A stretch of DNA of 64,000 nt from Ureibacillus yapensis (GCF_003515775.1 NZ_QWEI01000005.1:1-64000); one strand, 5' to 3'. Counted from the stretch's first letter, positions 40,432 to 50,622 are shown. Notes: a model not told the origin generated them from the sequence alone. Program-made: numbers and translations.

Positions 40432-40466
40432 AGCACCATTTCAAAATAGAAATGGTGCTTATTTTT
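40432..40466 (+). terminator. chemoreceptor terminator
   Basis: AGCACCATTTC (40432-40442) pairs with GAAATGGTGCT (40449-40459), followed by TATTTTT. Confidence 0.88.
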
Positions 40467-40497
40467 ATGAAAGAATGAGTAAATCAATAAAAATTTA

Positions 40498-40526
40498 TTG
40501 AAAAACGATAAATAATTATCTATAAT
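40498..40526 (+). promoter_or_regulatory. promoter of the DUF2975-xre pair
   Basis: TTGAAA (40498-40503), a 17-base spacer and a perfect TATAAT (40521-40526), 30 bases before the start codon. Confidence 0.75.
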
Positions 40527-40556
40527 CATATACATAATACTATGTGAGGTGTTTTT

Positions 40557-41048
40557 ATGAAACGAAGTTCAACGCTCTTTTTAAAGATAGCGCTTATTTT
40601 TATAGGGATACCGGTTTTGGCAGCATGCTTATTTTTGCTGCCCCAGATTGCAATGGAGGCAAATGAGGCAGTAAAAAAAGGGTCCGACTTGGCATTTATG
40701 GTATATGGGTTATTGATGATCATGTATATATCGGTAATCCCGTTCTACTTTGCGTTGTATCAGTCTTTTAACCTGTTAAGCTATATAGACAATAACCTGG
40801 CTTTCTCCGCTTTTTCGGTCAAGGCGCTTAAAAAAATAAAAAACTGTGCAATTATTATTGCGGCTTTTTATGTGGCAGCTTTGCCATTCATCTATATAAT
40901 CGCCGAGGTGGACGATGCACCAGGCCTTGTAATCATTGGGATGGTTTTTGTTTTCGCTCCATTGGTTATTGCTGTCTTTGCCGCCGTTCTCCAAAGACTT
41001 TTGCAAGAAGCGATTCTTATAAAATCAGAAAACGATTTAACGGTCTGA
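40557..41048 (+). CDS. DUF2975 family membrane protein
   Basis: A 163-residue protein with four membrane segments (about 8-28, 45-68, 92-115, 125-150). DUF2975 proteins are regularly encoded beside a small Cro/CI-type regulator, as here, where the regulator follows after nine bases. The function is unknown; the pair may form a membrane-linked regulatory unit. GAGGTG precedes the ATG. Confidence 0.82.
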   Translation: MKRSSTLFLKIALIFIGIPVLAACLFLLPQIAMEANEAVKKGSDLAFMVYGLLMIMYISVIPFYFALYQSFNLLSYIDNNLAFSAFSVKALKKIKNCAIIIAAFYVAALPFIYIIAEVDDAPGLVIIGMVFVFAPLVIAVFAAVLQRLLQEAILIKSENDLTV

Positions 41049-41057
41049 GGTGGGAAT

Positions 41058-41279
41058 ATGGGGATTATCATTAATCTAGATGTAATGCTGGCGAAGAGAA
41101 AAATGAGCGTAACTGAACTATCAGAGAAGGTAGGAATTACAATGGCCAACCTTTCAATCCTGAAAAATGGCAAGGCAAAAGCCATTCGATTTACAACATT
41201 GGAAGCAATTTGCAAGGCTTTGGAGTGCCAGCCAGGGGATATTTTGGAATATAAAGATGAAGAAAAAACGCAAGAATAA
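41058..41279 (+). CDS. Small Cro/CI-type (XRE) regulator paired with DUF2975
   Basis: A 73-residue single helix-turn-helix protein (MSVTELSEKVGITMANLSIL, then FTTLEAICKALECQPGDILEY) of the YozG-like type. It probably represses its own operon. GAGGTGGG precedes the ATG and it shares the promoter at 40.5 kb. Confidence 0.88.
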   Translation: MGIIINLDVMLAKRKMSVTELSEKVGITMANLSILKNGKAKAIRFTTLEAICKALECQPGDILEYKDEEKTQE

Positions 41280-41304
41280 CGAATTTGTTGTGGCTGTAAC
41301 TGCG

Positions 41305-41349
41305 CAACCGGGAACAATCCTAGTAAGGAATGGCTCCCGGTTGTTTTTT
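41305..41349 (+). terminator. terminator of the DUF2975-xre operon
   Basis: CAACCGGGA (41305-41313) pairs with TCCCGGTTG (41335-41343), followed by T6. Confidence 0.85.
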
Positions 41350-41707
41350 ATTTCTTTTACGAAATAATATCCAGTGGGTTTTGTCGAATCTAAGCGTGAA
41401 CACGCGAAAAGGTATGTAAAAATCATCAAAGGGATGGTGCTTAAAAGACAAAAAGCATCATAGAAAAATGCACCATTCTATCAAATAACTAGAAAGCTAA
41501 CAAATAAATAATAACATAAGGTGAATAAAAAACTTATTTTAGATATTTATACCTAGTTTGTGACAAAAAACAATCAAATAATACAATTATATTACAAAAG
41601 CTTCAAAAGACTTAATAGAAAAAAAGATTATGATACTGTTAAACAGTGTGAATTTGCACATGAAAAATTGGTCCGAGGAATTGGACTGTCTTTGGAAGGG
41701 GCCTATC
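41350..41707 (+). promoter_or_regulatory. upstream region of the M23 gene with a WalR-box-like site
   Basis: At 41580-41596 the minus strand reads TGTAATATAATTGTATT, that is TGTAAT-N5-TGTATT, an 11-of-12 match to the WalR direct repeat TGTWAH-N5-TGTWAH. A hairpin ATGGTGC/GCACCAT spans about 41434-41476. A 70-codon frame (41560-41772) starting at GTG overlaps the M23 start but has no ribosome-binding site, so I do not call it. Confidence 0.45.
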
Positions 41708-43192
41708 ATGAGTTCGAAGTGGAACATCAACGAAGACTTTACAAAGAAACAAACTACAAGTCTTATAAATAGCAAAAGAAATCAGTTAGTGAGAGCTGCA
41801 CTGATTGCTGTATTATTCACGGTGATTGGTTACGGCTTTACTTTTTTAAATCATGGAACAGCAAATGCAAACGATTCAATTGAAAAGGTATTTCATGTAT
41901 ATGTAAAAGATACATATATTGGCGCCGTTTCAAATAAAGAAGCAGTTGCGGAAGTGATTGAGGAAAAAGAAAAACAAGCAAAAGCAACTTACAAAAATTA
42001 CAACCTAGATGGTAATTCAAATATTACTTTGATTCCGGAACAAGTATTTACATATGAAACGGATGATCTAGCAACTTTAGAAAAATTAAACGAAGAGTTG
42101 ATTGTGGAAGCAGAAAGCTATGCTTTGCAAATCGATGGGCAACCTGTGATTTATTTAAAGGATAAAGCTGCCTATAATAAAACACTCCGTTTATTTAAAC
42201 TACAATACGTATCTGAAAGTGAATTAAAACAATATGAAGCGAATGCTTCAGTTGAAACATTACCCGCTTTAAAAGAAGATGAAACACGTATTAAAGAAAT
42301 TAATTTGACTGAATCGATTTCAGGAGAAGAAGCGAAGGTCAATCCGGCAGAAATTGTTACGCCGAAGAAAGCAGTGGAATTTTTAAAAACAGGTTCGCTC
42401 CAAAAAGAAAAATATGAAGTTCAGCAAGGAGATGTGCTGGGTTCCATTGCGTCTGACCATGACTTGGCTACAGCTGAATTGATCGAGTTGAATCCAGGGT
42501 TGGCAGAGGACGCTTTACTGCAAATTGGACAAGAAATCAATGTGACAGTTGAAAAACCATTAGTGAACGTAGAAATCGTCAAAGAGAAAAAAACAATCAA
42601 TAAAATGCCATTTGAAAAAATCGTTAAAAAAGACAAGAAGAAGTATAAAGGCGAAAAAGTTGTAAAACAAGAAGGCTCTAATGGAAAGAAAGAAGTATCT
42701 TATGTAATATCTGAAGTAAATGGTAAAGTCGTTGAAAAAGAGGTTACCGAAGAGAACGTGCTATCCAAGCCGGTTGACCAGGTGACAATTGTCGGTACGA
42801 AAGTGGTTTCATCACGGGGTACGGGCGACTTTGCATGGCCAACAGTTGGCGGTTATATATCCAGTCAAATGGGTGAACGCTGGGGAAGCTACCACCGGGG
42901 CATAGATATTGCACGCCCGTCGAACTATAATATTCTGGCAGCTGATAACGGGGTTGTTACGTTTGCTGGTTGGGATGGAACATATGGCCAGAAAATCACC
43001 GTCAATCATAATAATGGGTATCAAACAGTTTATGGGCATCTTTCTGAAATCAAAGTAAATGTTGGACAAGTCGTACCTCAAGGTTCCGTAATGGGAATCA
43101 TGGGTTCTACAGGTCGATCCACAGGTACGCATTTGCATTTCGAAATACTTAAGAATGGTTCATTGGTTAACCCATTATCTTATTTAAAATAA
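41708..43192 (+). CDS. Membrane-anchored M23 endopeptidase with LysM and G5 domains
   Basis: 494 residues from the ATG at 41708 (GGAAGGGG seven bases upstream). An N-terminal membrane segment or signal (about 27-50), a region of about 170 residues with two beta-rich modules, LysM (YEVQQGDVLGSIASDHDL), G5 (about 295-370, VEIVKEKKTINKMPFEKIV), and a C-terminal M23 domain with zinc ligands in HRGIDIA and HLHFEI. It should cut peptidoglycan cross-bridges or stem peptides at the wall. It precedes the walRK operon and a WalR-like box precedes it, so control by WalR is plausible. Confidence 0.92.
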   Translation: MSSKWNINEDFTKKQTTSLINSKRNQLVRAALIAVLFTVIGYGFTFLNHGTANANDSIEKVFHVYVKDTYIGAVSNKEAVAEVIEEKEKQAKATYKNYNLDGNSNITLIPEQVFTYETDDLATLEKLNEELIVEAESYALQIDGQPVIYLKDKAAYNKTLRLFKLQYVSESELKQYEANASVETLPALKEDETRIKEINLTESISGEEAKVNPAEIVTPKKAVEFLKTGSLQKEKYEVQQGDVLGSIASDHDLATAELIELNPGLAEDALLQIGQEINVTVEKPLVNVEIVKEKKTINKMPFEKIVKKDKKKYKGEKVVKQEGSNGKKEVSYVISEVNGKVVEKEVTEENVLSKPVDQVTIVGTKVVSSRGTGDFAWPTVGGYISSQMGERWGSYHRGIDIARPSNYNILAADNGVVTFAGWDGTYGQKITVNHNNGYQTVYGHLSEIKVNVGQVVPQGSVMGIMGSTGRSTGTHLHFEILKNGSLVNPLSYLK

Positions 43193-43200
43193 CATCATTT

Positions 43201-43230
43201 AGACAGTCCTGGTAAGGGGCTGTCTTTTTC
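43201..43230 (+). terminator. M23 gene terminator
   Basis: AGACAGTCC (43201-43209) pairs with GGGCTGTCT (43217-43225) with one wobble, followed by T5. Confidence 0.85.
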
Positions 43231-43369
43231 ATTGGCGGCGGAGGAAAAACAAAAGAAGAAAATTTGCCTTTTTTGTCGAAATATTTCCTGGAAAATAAAT
43301 ATTTTTTGTGGGTAGAACTGTTTGATTTAATGGATTGACGGTTTCTAATTCTCGTTCGGTTCGTTTATT

Positions 43370-43378
43370 TGATATAAT
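43370..43378 (+). promoter_or_regulatory. walR operon promoter (extended -10)
   Basis: TGATATAAT: a perfect TATAAT (43373-43378) with the extended TG motif and no good -35. It lies about 145 bases before walR; the long leader has no other feature that I recognise. Confidence 0.6.
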
Positions 43379-43525
43379 GAAACTATACTTCATTTAAATA
43401 GAGGTTAAATATTAGATGACCATTTAAATTTACATAAATGGCATTTCTATAGATAGTCGAATAGTGGACTTAATTTATCTTGACCAAGTTTGATAGATAG
43501 ATTAAATAAAAAGGAGAAAAAAACA

Positions 43526-44236
43526 ATGACGAAAACAATATTAGTTGTAGATGATGAGAAGCCAATTGCAGATATACTGCAATTTAATTTAGTAAAAGAA
43601 GGATATCAGGTAGTCTGTGCTTACGATGGGGACGAAGCTTTGGAAAAAGTAGAAGAGTCACAACCGGATTTAATGTTATTGGACATTATGCTTCCAAAGA
43701 GAGATGGAATGGAAGTGTGTCGCGAAATCCGCAAGAAATATGACTTTCCAATTATCATGCTAACAGCGAAAGGTTCTGAAATTGATAAAGTTCTGGGCCT
43801 TGAAATGGGAGCGGATGATTATGTAACGAAGCCATTCAGTACCCGTGAACTCATTGCCCGCGTGAAAGCAAATATGCGACGCCTAAAAGTATCAAACCAA
43901 GTAGATGAAGCAAAAGAAGAATCGAACGATATTACGGTGGGTGCATTAATTATTCAGCCTGATGCGTATTTGGTTTTAAAACGTGGAGAAGCGATCGAAT
44001 TGACGCATCGTGAATTTGAATTATTGCATTATCTCGCAAAACATATCGGCCAAGTTATGACGCGTGAACATTTGCTTCAAACAGTTTGGGGATATGACTA
44101 TTTCGGAGACGTAAGAACCGTTGACGTTACGATTCGCCGCTTGCGCGAAAAAATTGAGGACAATCCTAGCCATCCAAACTGGATTGTGACACGCCGAGGG
44201 GTAGGCTACTACTTACGAAATCCTGAACAGGAGTAA
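43526..44236 (+). CDS. walR: Essential two-component response regulator WalR
   Basis: 236 residues of the OmpR/PhoB type: a receiver domain starting [16 protein letters not shown] with the phosphoacceptor Asp in [18 protein letters not shown] with the conserved Lys, and a winged helix with [17 protein letters not shown]. It controls wall hydrolases and division genes. The ATG at 43526 has AAGGAG; the frame from 43490 is longer than the family. Confidence 0.97.
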   Translation: MTKTILVVDDEKPIADILQFNLVKEGYQVVCAYDGDEALEKVEESQPDLMLLDIMLPKRDGMEVCREIRKKYDFPIIMLTAKGSEIDKVLGLEMGADDYVTKPFSTRELIARVKANMRRLKVSNQVDEAKEESNDITVGALIIQPDAYLVLKRGEAIELTHREFELLHYLAKHIGQVMTREHLLQTVWGYDYFGDVRTVDVTIRRLREKIEDNPSHPNWIVTRRGVGYYLRNPEQE

Positions 44237-44241
44237 CAGGA

Positions 44242-46065
44242 ATGCATAAAGTGAGTTTTATTAAGTCAATTCACGTAAAGATTGTTTTAATCTATGTATT
44301 ATTGATTATTATCGCATTACAGATTATTGGCATCTACTTTTCGTCCGAACTGGAAGATAATTTAAAGGATAATTTTCAAGAATCAATTACCCAAAGAATT
44401 GACTTGGTTCAATATAGTATACGTGAAGAGCTGTCGAAAGAAAGCGATGAGACGTTACAAAGCTTAAACACGATTGTCCGGGAGTTTTCGACTCGTGATA
44501 TTAATAAAATCTTGGTTCTTGATAAAAAAAATAAAGTACTGGCTGCTTCAGGGGCAGATAACCAGTCCAGTGTAGGACAGCAGTTTAAAAATGATCTCGT
44601 GGCAAAGGCAATCCATTCTGAAACTTACGCGGACAGCATCAAATTGGACGAAGAAACGCGAAATCGCGTTTGGGTGCTGGCAACTCCAATCATGGACAGA
44701 GTCGGCCCAAATGGCGAGGTAATTGGTGTCATTTATATCGAATCCGATATTGAAAGTGTTTTTGAGCAAATGGAAGATATTAACCAGATCTTTGCTGTTG
44801 GTACTTCCATCTCGCTGGCCATCACCATTATTCTGGGGATTTTATTTGCCAAGACCATTACAAAGCCCATTATGGATATGCGTAGACAAGCTCAAGCCAT
44901 GTCGCGAGGAAATTACTCAAGGAAAGTCCGGGTTTATGGGGATGATGAAATCGGCCAACTTGCCATTGCATTTAACCATCTAACAAATCGACTGCAAGAA
45001 GCACAGTCTACAACTGAAGCGGAGAGAAGAAAACTTGCCTCTGTATTAAGCAACATGACGGATGGGGTGATTGCAACCGACCGTAAAGGAAAGGTGATCT
45101 TAATCAATGATCCTGCAATGAGCTTTTTGGAAGTTACACGTGAAACTACGTTGGGAAGGCCAATTGCTTCCGTTTTGGAATTGGACCAAGAATATAGTTT
45201 CGAAGATTTGATTCATATGCAGGAATCGATCAATTTAAATTATAGTACGCAAGAAAACCCTTTTATTTTAAGAGCAAATTTCTCTGTAATTCAAAAAGAA
45301 ACCGGCTTTGTTAATGGTTTAATAACAGTTCTTCATGATATTACGGAACAAGAAAAAATCGATATGGAACGACGGGAATTCGTGGCGAACGTATCGCATG
45401 AATTGCGTACGCCGCTAACTACGATGAGAAGCTATTTAGAGGCCCTTGCAGATGGTGCATGGAAAGATGAACAGATTGCACCTACCTTTTTAAATGTTAC
45501 ACAAACAGAAACTGAACGAATGATTCGCCTTGTGAATGATTTATTGAACTTATCGAAAATGGATAGCCGTGATTATAAACTAAATAGGGAAGTCGTGGAG
45601 TTTAACAAATTCTTTAATCGCATTATTGACCGTTTTGAAATGTCAAAATCCCAAAATGTAAAGTTCATCCGATATATACCGGACCTTTCGTACTTTGTTG
45701 AAATTGATACAGATAAATTAACGCAAGTCATTGATAATATTATCTCCAATGCATTGAAATATTCTCCGGATGGCGGGAATATCCGGTTTGGAGTGACCGT
45801 GCATGAAAATATGCTGAAAGTAATGGTTTCAGATGATGGCATGGGAATTCCAAAGGAAAACGTAACGAAAATATTTGATCGTTTTTATCGTGTGGACAGG
45901 GCAAGATCCCGTGCAATGGGCGGTACCGGTCTGGGACTTGCGATTGCCAAAGAAATGATTGAAGCACATGACGGCAAGATTTGGGCTGAGAGTGAGGAAG
46001 GAATAGGAACAACCATTTTCTTCACATTGCCATTTGAATTGGACGAGGCGGGTGATTGGGAGTGA
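44242..46065 (+). CDS. walK: Essential sensor histidine kinase WalK
   Basis: 607 residues: two membrane segments (about 12-34 and 183-204) flanking an extracellular Cache-like domain, HAMP (about 205-258), PAS (about 262-370), HisKA with VANVSHELRTPL and phospho-acceptor His386, and HATPase_c (N box NIISNALKYSPDGG, GMGIPKENV, GGTGLGLAI). It senses wall status and phosphorylates WalR. It starts five bases after walR and overlaps walH by four bases (GTGA). Confidence 0.97.
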   Translation: MHKVSFIKSIHVKIVLIYVLLIIIALQIIGIYFSSELEDNLKDNFQESITQRIDLVQYSIREELSKESDETLQSLNTIVREFSTRDINKILVLDKKNKVLAASGADNQSSVGQQFKNDLVAKAIHSETYADSIKLDEETRNRVWVLATPIMDRVGPNGEVIGVIYIESDIESVFEQMEDINQIFAVGTSISLAITIILGILFAKTITKPIMDMRRQAQAMSRGNYSRKVRVYGDDEIGQLAIAFNHLTNRLQEAQSTTEAERRKLASVLSNMTDGVIATDRKGKVILINDPAMSFLEVTRETTLGRPIASVLELDQEYSFEDLIHMQESINLNYSTQENPFILRANFSVIQKETGFVNGLITVLHDITEQEKIDMERREFVANVSHELRTPLTTMRSYLEALADGAWKDEQIAPTFLNVTQTETERMIRLVNDLLNLSKMDSRDYKLNREVVEFNKFFNRIIDRFEMSKSQNVKFIRYIPDLSYFVEIDTDKLTQVIDNIISNALKYSPDGGNIRFGVTVHENMLKVMVSDDGMGIPKENVTKIFDRFYRVDRARSRAMGGTGLGLAIAKEMIEAHDGKIWAESEEGIGTTIFFTLPFELDEAGDWE

Positions 46066-47366
46066 AACATGTAGAGCAAATTAAGGCATTTGTCCTCCTC
46101 TTCCTGGTTTTATTAAGCTTAGTCCTCACTTTCTTGATATGGACCTATACACCGGATTATCAAACGATCGAAGAAGCCCAAGGCGAAAATAAAAAAATCA
46201 GCACCGATAAAGAAAAAGAGTTAGATCAGGTAATTAACCCATACAGAATGCTGGTTCATGAAAATCAAAATCTTTCAGGCACGGTTGAATCAGCCCAAAT
46301 TGACAAAGTGATCAGTGCTCTTAGCCAGTTAAATGCTACGGAACCTACGTCCAGCAGAAGAAATATATCGGAAGATTACTTCAATAAAATGATTAATTCC
46401 GGAAATCGTATGACTTTATTTTATCCTGATGAAGTTCCCATCAATACATTCCGTTCCATTTTGAATTTTCCAGAAAATGTACAGCTGAACAACGTATCAT
46501 TTAGTCATCTAATCATTGATTATAGCCAAACAGGAAAATTGAAATTATATTTCCTCAGTGAAAAGAATCGGACGCTTTATACAATGAATGCAGCGATGGG
46601 AGCTAGACTATTTGCCCAAAGCTTTTCGGAGGTTATTCAAAATACTGTACGTTATATCGAAGTTCAAAGGGAAGGGGAATTTTCGCTTTACCTTCCGGAA
46701 AACCCGGTTGAATTGTGGGAATATCATTACTATATGGACGAAATTCCTCTCGAATCTTTTGAAGAGGCATTGTTTAAAAATCCAAATATCGTACAGAAAA
46801 ATATCGAAAATGAAACTTCTACTAATTATAATGATGAAAGTGCCATTATGGAAGTTGATACGAAAAGAAAAACAATTAAGTATGCCTATCCGGATGCTGA
46901 AGGGATTCATGCAATTAACCGGTCTGATCTGATACAGGATAGCCTGGATTTTCTTAATAATCATGGGGGGCTGACGGGCGATTACAGATATGCCTATAGT
47001 AACCCTGAAGGGCGTATCATAAAATACCAATTATTCTTTCAAGATCTTCCTGTATTCAGCGGCATTACATCTACAAGAATATCCATGGAATGGGGAGAAT
47101 ATCAGATTTTCCGATATGAAAGACCTTATTTTAAATTTGGCGTTTCTGTTGAGACATTTCAGCGCCAATTGCCGGCAGGCAGCGAGATTGTGGACAACCT
47201 TTCTAGTTTGGAAAACGTAGATGAAATCTTGGTGGGTTATTCTTTAGAGAAACATCCCGAGAAACGCATTTATATACTTAAACCAAGTTGGTTTGTCATT
47301 AAAGATGGCGTTGGAATACCTATACCGACGGAAACATTGGGAGGGACAGCAGATGGATTGGAGTAA
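46062..47366 (+). CDS. walH: WalRK regulator WalH (YycH)
   Basis: 434 residues from the GTG at 46062, which overlaps the walK stop (GTGA). One N-terminal membrane segment (about 7-28) anchors an extracytoplasmic domain. In Bacillus, YycH with YycI restrains WalK through membrane contacts. A TTG at 46056 is a possible alternative start. It overlaps walI by 14 bases. Confidence 0.92.
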   Translation: MKHVEQIKAFVLLFLVLLSLVLTFLIWTYTPDYQTIEEAQGENKKISTDKEKELDQVINPYRMLVHENQNLSGTVESAQIDKVISALSQLNATEPTSSRRNISEDYFNKMINSGNRMTLFYPDEVPINTFRSILNFPENVQLNNVSFSHLIIDYSQTGKLKLYFLSEKNRTLYTMNAAMGARLFAQSFSEVIQNTVRYIEVQREGEFSLYLPENPVELWEYHYYMDEIPLESFEEALFKNPNIVQKNIENETSTNYNDESAIMEVDTKRKTIKYAYPDAEGIHAINRSDLIQDSLDFLNNHGGLTGDYRYAYSNPEGRIIKYQLFFQDLPVFSGITSTRISMEWGEYQIFRYERPYFKFGVSVETFQRQLPAGSEIVDNLSSLENVDEILVGYSLEKHPEKRIYILKPSWFVIKDGVGIPIPTETLGGTADGLE

Positions 47367-48210
47367 GTCGAAATCTATATTTATCGTCGTATTTCTGATC
47401 CTGGATGTCTTTTTATACTCCCTATACTTAAACCGGCATACAGAAGCTCAGAAAATGGAAACTACATTATTGGGAGAAGACCAAAATTTTGAGGTTTGGC
47501 TAAAAAATGATAACATTTCTTACGAACATTTACCGATAAATATTGAAAAAGCCCCTTATATTTCGGGTACAGTAAAAAACTTTGCAGAAGCGGAAATTGA
47601 CCTTCCAAATGAGCAAACAGTTGTCATTGAAAATAAAAATAAGCTTCTGGTGACGTTGGAAAAACCGGTGGCCGTGAACATCGAGGATCCATCCTCCTTA
47701 AATGATTTCGTGAAATCAAATGTCTATGAAGGAGCTTCCTATACTTTATGGGAAGTGGATGCCGAAAAGAAACAAGCGACATTTTATCAAACCATCAATA
47801 AAAATATAATCTACCATAATATTAACAGCCTTGTGATCGTTTACTGGAATGATGATGAAGAGATTATCAAGTATCAGCAAACTTTTTTGGAAGATATCAC
47901 TGCTAAAGAGGAACAGGAAGTGTTGACACCCCCTTTAAGAACGATTCAAACTCTTTATAATAAAGGTCTGTTACAGTCAAATTCAACGATTCAGGAAATG
48001 AATTTAGGTTATTCGACACTCGTGCAAGGAACAAAAAACCAAGTTTTTGTTCCAACATGGGAAATCCGTGTGAAGACGGCAAACGATACAGAAGAAGAAT
48101 ACTTCGTCAATGCAGTTGAGGGCGGAGTGATTGATGTGAAACTGAATGCTTCAGAAATCCAAGAAGTTGAAGAATTAGTAGAAGAGGCCATCACAGAAGA
48201 AGATGAATAA
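47353..48210 (+). CDS. walI: WalRK regulator WalI (YycI)
   Basis: 285 residues with one N-terminal membrane helix (WSKSKSIFIVVFLILDVFLY) and an extracytoplasmic domain that pairs with WalH. The ATG at 47353 has GGGAGGGA upstream within walH. The longer frame from 47293 would overlap walH by 74 bases and lacks a ribosome-binding site. The C-terminus is acidic. Confidence 0.92.
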   Translation: MDWSKSKSIFIVVFLILDVFLYSLYLNRHTEAQKMETTLLGEDQNFEVWLKNDNISYEHLPINIEKAPYISGTVKNFAEAEIDLPNEQTVVIENKNKLLVTLEKPVAVNIEDPSSLNDFVKSNVYEGASYTLWEVDAEKKQATFYQTINKNIIYHNINSLVIVYWNDDEEIIKYQQTFLEDITAKEEQEVLTPPLRTIQTLYNKGLLQSNSTIQEMNLGYSTLVQGTKNQVFVPTWEIRVKTANDTEEEYFVNAVEGGVIDVKLNASEIQEVEELVEEAITEEDE

Positions 48211-48246
48211 ACGACACAGAGTTAGAAAAAAGTAAGGAGTAATTGT

Positions 48247-49035
48247 ATGCGATTTAGTGTTTTGGCAAGTGGAAGTACTGGAAATGCCATCTATGTTGAA
48301 AATGATGAACATGCATTTTTAGTCGACGTTGGCTTGAGCGGGAAAAAAATGGAGCAGCTTTTTGCTAAAATTGATCGCGATATGAAAAAATTATCCGGTA
48401 TTTTCGTTACACACGAACATAGCGATCACATAAAGGGATTGGGAGTGGTTGCCCGAAAATATAATGTTCCCATCTATGCAAATGAAAAAACTTGGCAAGC
48501 AATGGATGGACAGATCGGCAAAATTCCTTTGGATCAACGATTTGTTTTTAACATGGAAGCCGTTCAATCCTTTGGAAGCTTAAGTGTAGAATCTTTTGCC
48601 GTTTCCCATGATGCAGCAGATCCGATGTTTTATGTATTTCATGAAAATGGCCGAAAGCTTGTCTTGATTACCGACACAGGCTATGTCAGTGACCGCATGA
48701 AAGGAATCATCCGTGGGGCAGATTCCTTTGTCTTTGAAAGCAATCATGATATCGGGATGCTTCAAATGGGGCGTTATCCTTGGTCTGTGAAGCGGAGAAT
48801 TTTAAGTGATGTAGGGCATGTGTGCAATGAAGATGCAGCGGTAGCGATGAGTGAAGTAGTGTTTGAAAAGCCGACACAAATTTATTTATCCCACTTAAGC
48901 AAAGACAATAATATGAAGGACCTAGCGCGAATGAGCGTCACGCAAACCTTGCAATCCTGTGGAATCATTCCCGGCGAATATGTAAATATTCATGATACGG
49001 ATGCAGAAGAACCAACAGCGCTTGCAACAGTTTAA
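48247..49035 (+). CDS. walJ: Metallo-beta-lactamase-fold nuclease WalJ (YycJ)
   Basis: 262 residues with the metal-binding HEHSDH at 56-61 ([10 protein letters not shown]), later SHD and the DTGYVSD stretch. YycJ proteins act as 5' exonucleases linked to DNA replication and mismatch repair. GGAG lies before the ATG. It is the last gene of the wal operon, followed by a strong hairpin. Confidence 0.94.
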   Translation: MRFSVLASGSTGNAIYVENDEHAFLVDVGLSGKKMEQLFAKIDRDMKKLSGIFVTHEHSDHIKGLGVVARKYNVPIYANEKTWQAMDGQIGKIPLDQRFVFNMEAVQSFGSLSVESFAVSHDAADPMFYVFHENGRKLVLITDTGYVSDRMKGIIRGADSFVFESNHDIGMLQMGRYPWSVKRRILSDVGHVCNEDAAVAMSEVVFEKPTQIYLSHLSKDNNMKDLARMSVTQTLQSCGIIPGEYVNIHDTDAEEPTALATV

Positions 49036-49057
49036 ACACCAACTGGATAGGTTAAAG

Positions 49058-49096
49058 AAAGGTATAACATTTTTTTGTTATACCTTTATTTTTGTT
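49058..49096 (+). terminator. wal operon terminator
   Basis: AAAGGTATAACA (49058-49069) pairs perfectly with TGTTATACCTTT (49076-49087), followed by ATTTTTG. Confidence 0.9.
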
Positions 49097-49172
49097 TTAT
49101 TTCATTTTCATGTAATTTTAATGTTCGGATTGTATCATAATGACAACAAGGAAAACGAAAGGATGAACGTAA

Positions 49173-50453
49173 ATGAGTTATTTCAATGATGACGAAAATA
49201 AACAAGAAGAACAGCAATCCCCAAGTTCTTATTCGCCTCTGCAGGAACGATTGAAGCGGGAACAGGAAGAAGAAAACAAACGGCGTGCCAATAAAAAAGG
49301 GGGAAGCAAGGCAGGGTACTTTATAAGCGGACTTGCAGGTGTAATCATCGGTGCCCTCCTCATTTGGCTGCTGGTTCCTTCACTATCGAATCAACTTCCT
49401 GGTAACTCAACCACTAACCAAAATGGAGGAGAAACGGCTATCACACAATCAGCAACCGAAGTCACAACGGATATTACTACTGCAGTAGAGGAAGTTTCGG
49501 GTGCGGTCGTGGGAATCACCAATATTCAGAAAGTAACGGATTTTTGGAACCAAGAGTCACAAACTTCTGAAGTCGGCAGCGGTTCCGGGGTTATTTATAA
49601 AGTAGATGGGGACACTGCTTACATCGTGACAAATCACCATGTAGTAGAAGGAGCGGAACAGCTTGAAGTAACTCTGGAAGACGGCTCTAAAGAAGAAGCC
49701 CAATTGGTAGGGAGCGATATTTGGACGGACCTTGCTGTTATTTCTATCAGCAGCGAAAAAGTAGATACAGTTGCAGAGTTTGGAAACTCCGACCTATTGA
49801 AGCAAGGAGAAACAGTAATCGCCATTGGGAACCCATTAGGGCTGGAATTCTACGGTTCTGTTACTACTGGAGTTATTTCAGGAACGGAGCGTTCCGTACC
49901 GGTTGACTTAGATGGGAATGGATCGGTGGACTGGGAAGTAGAAGTACTTCAAACGGATGCAGCCATCAACCCAGGGAATAGTGGAGGAGCGCTTATTAAT
50001 ATTGCAGGAGAATTAATCGGCATTAACTCCATGAAAATTGCACAAGATACAATTGAAGGATTGGGCTTCTCCATTCCGATTAATAGTGTAATCCCAATTA
50101 TTGAGGAACTGGAAAAAACGGGTGAAGTGAAACGTCCAACCATGGGAATTGGCCTATTGGACTTAACGGACGTTCCGATTTTCTATCAACAACAAACATT
50201 GCGTTTGCCTGAGGAAGTAACAACAGGAGTTGTCGTTACACAGGTTGCTCAAGGGTCACCAGCCCATAAAGCAGGTATGGAACAGTATGATGTTATTGTT
50301 GAAATGGGCGGACAGAAAATCGAAAACTCCATTGATCTTCGCCATTACTTGTACAACGAAACGGATATTGGCGATTCATTACCAATAAAAGTGTACCGAC
50401 AAGGAAAGCTAGTGGAGTTAACTATGACGTTAACTGAAGGAACGACTTTATAG
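49173..50453 (+). CDS. htrA: HtrA-type membrane-anchored serine protease
   Basis: 426 residues. A cytoplasmic acidic N-terminus, one membrane segment (about 48-69), a trypsin-like domain with His156 (TNHHVV), Asp186 (WTDLAVI) and Ser270 (NPGNSGGAL), and a C-terminal PDZ domain (about 320-420). It degrades misfolded proteins at the membrane surface. The gene corresponds to yycK/htrC of B. subtilis by position after walJ. AAAGGATG is the likely ribosome-binding site. Confidence 0.95.
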   Translation: MSYFNDDENKQEEQQSPSSYSPLQERLKREQEEENKRRANKKGGSKAGYFISGLAGVIIGALLIWLLVPSLSNQLPGNSTTNQNGGETAITQSATEVTTDITTAVEEVSGAVVGITNIQKVTDFWNQESQTSEVGSGSGVIYKVDGDTAYIVTNHHVVEGAEQLEVTLEDGSKEEAQLVGSDIWTDLAVISISSEKVDTVAEFGNSDLLKQGETVIAIGNPLGLEFYGSVTTGVISGTERSVPVDLDGNGSVDWEVEVLQTDAAINPGNSGGALINIAGELIGINSMKIAQDTIEGLGFSIPINSVIPIIEELEKTGEVKRPTMGIGLLDLTDVPIFYQQQTLRLPEEVTTGVVVTQVAQGSPAHKAGMEQYDVIVEMGGQKIENSIDLRHYLYNETDIGDSLPIKVYRQGKLVELTMTLTEGTTL

Positions 50454-50498
50454 AACATTTTTCAATTGTGGATAACTTATAGAAATTTATACACACTG

Positions 50499-50540
50499 AG
50501 TAGTGAAAGAAAAACCTCTTCTTTCCTACTCTTTTTTTGT
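50499..50540 (+). terminator. htrA terminator
   Basis: AGTAGTGAAAGAA (50499-50511) pairs with TTCTTTCCTACT (50521-50532) with one bulge, followed by T8. Confidence 0.85.
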
Positions 50541-50622
50541 CTGATACAATAGTTTGTGGATAACTTATAACAAATTGTGAATAATTTTGTGAAAATTTTT
50601 GCAAAGAAGGAGGCAGAAAAAT

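Noticed and set aside
41392-41461. Short frame reading FVESKREHAKRYVKIIKGM
   Set aside because: Looks protein-like but is under 30 codons with no ribosome-binding site or recognisable family.
41560-41772. A 70-codon ORF overlapping the M23 start
   Set aside because: GTG start without a ribosome-binding site, and it overlaps the well-supported M23 start by 65 bases. It could be real but is unsupported.
45132-45147. parS-like sequence inside walK
   Set aside because: It matches 13 of 16 positions with a core mismatch; probably chance.
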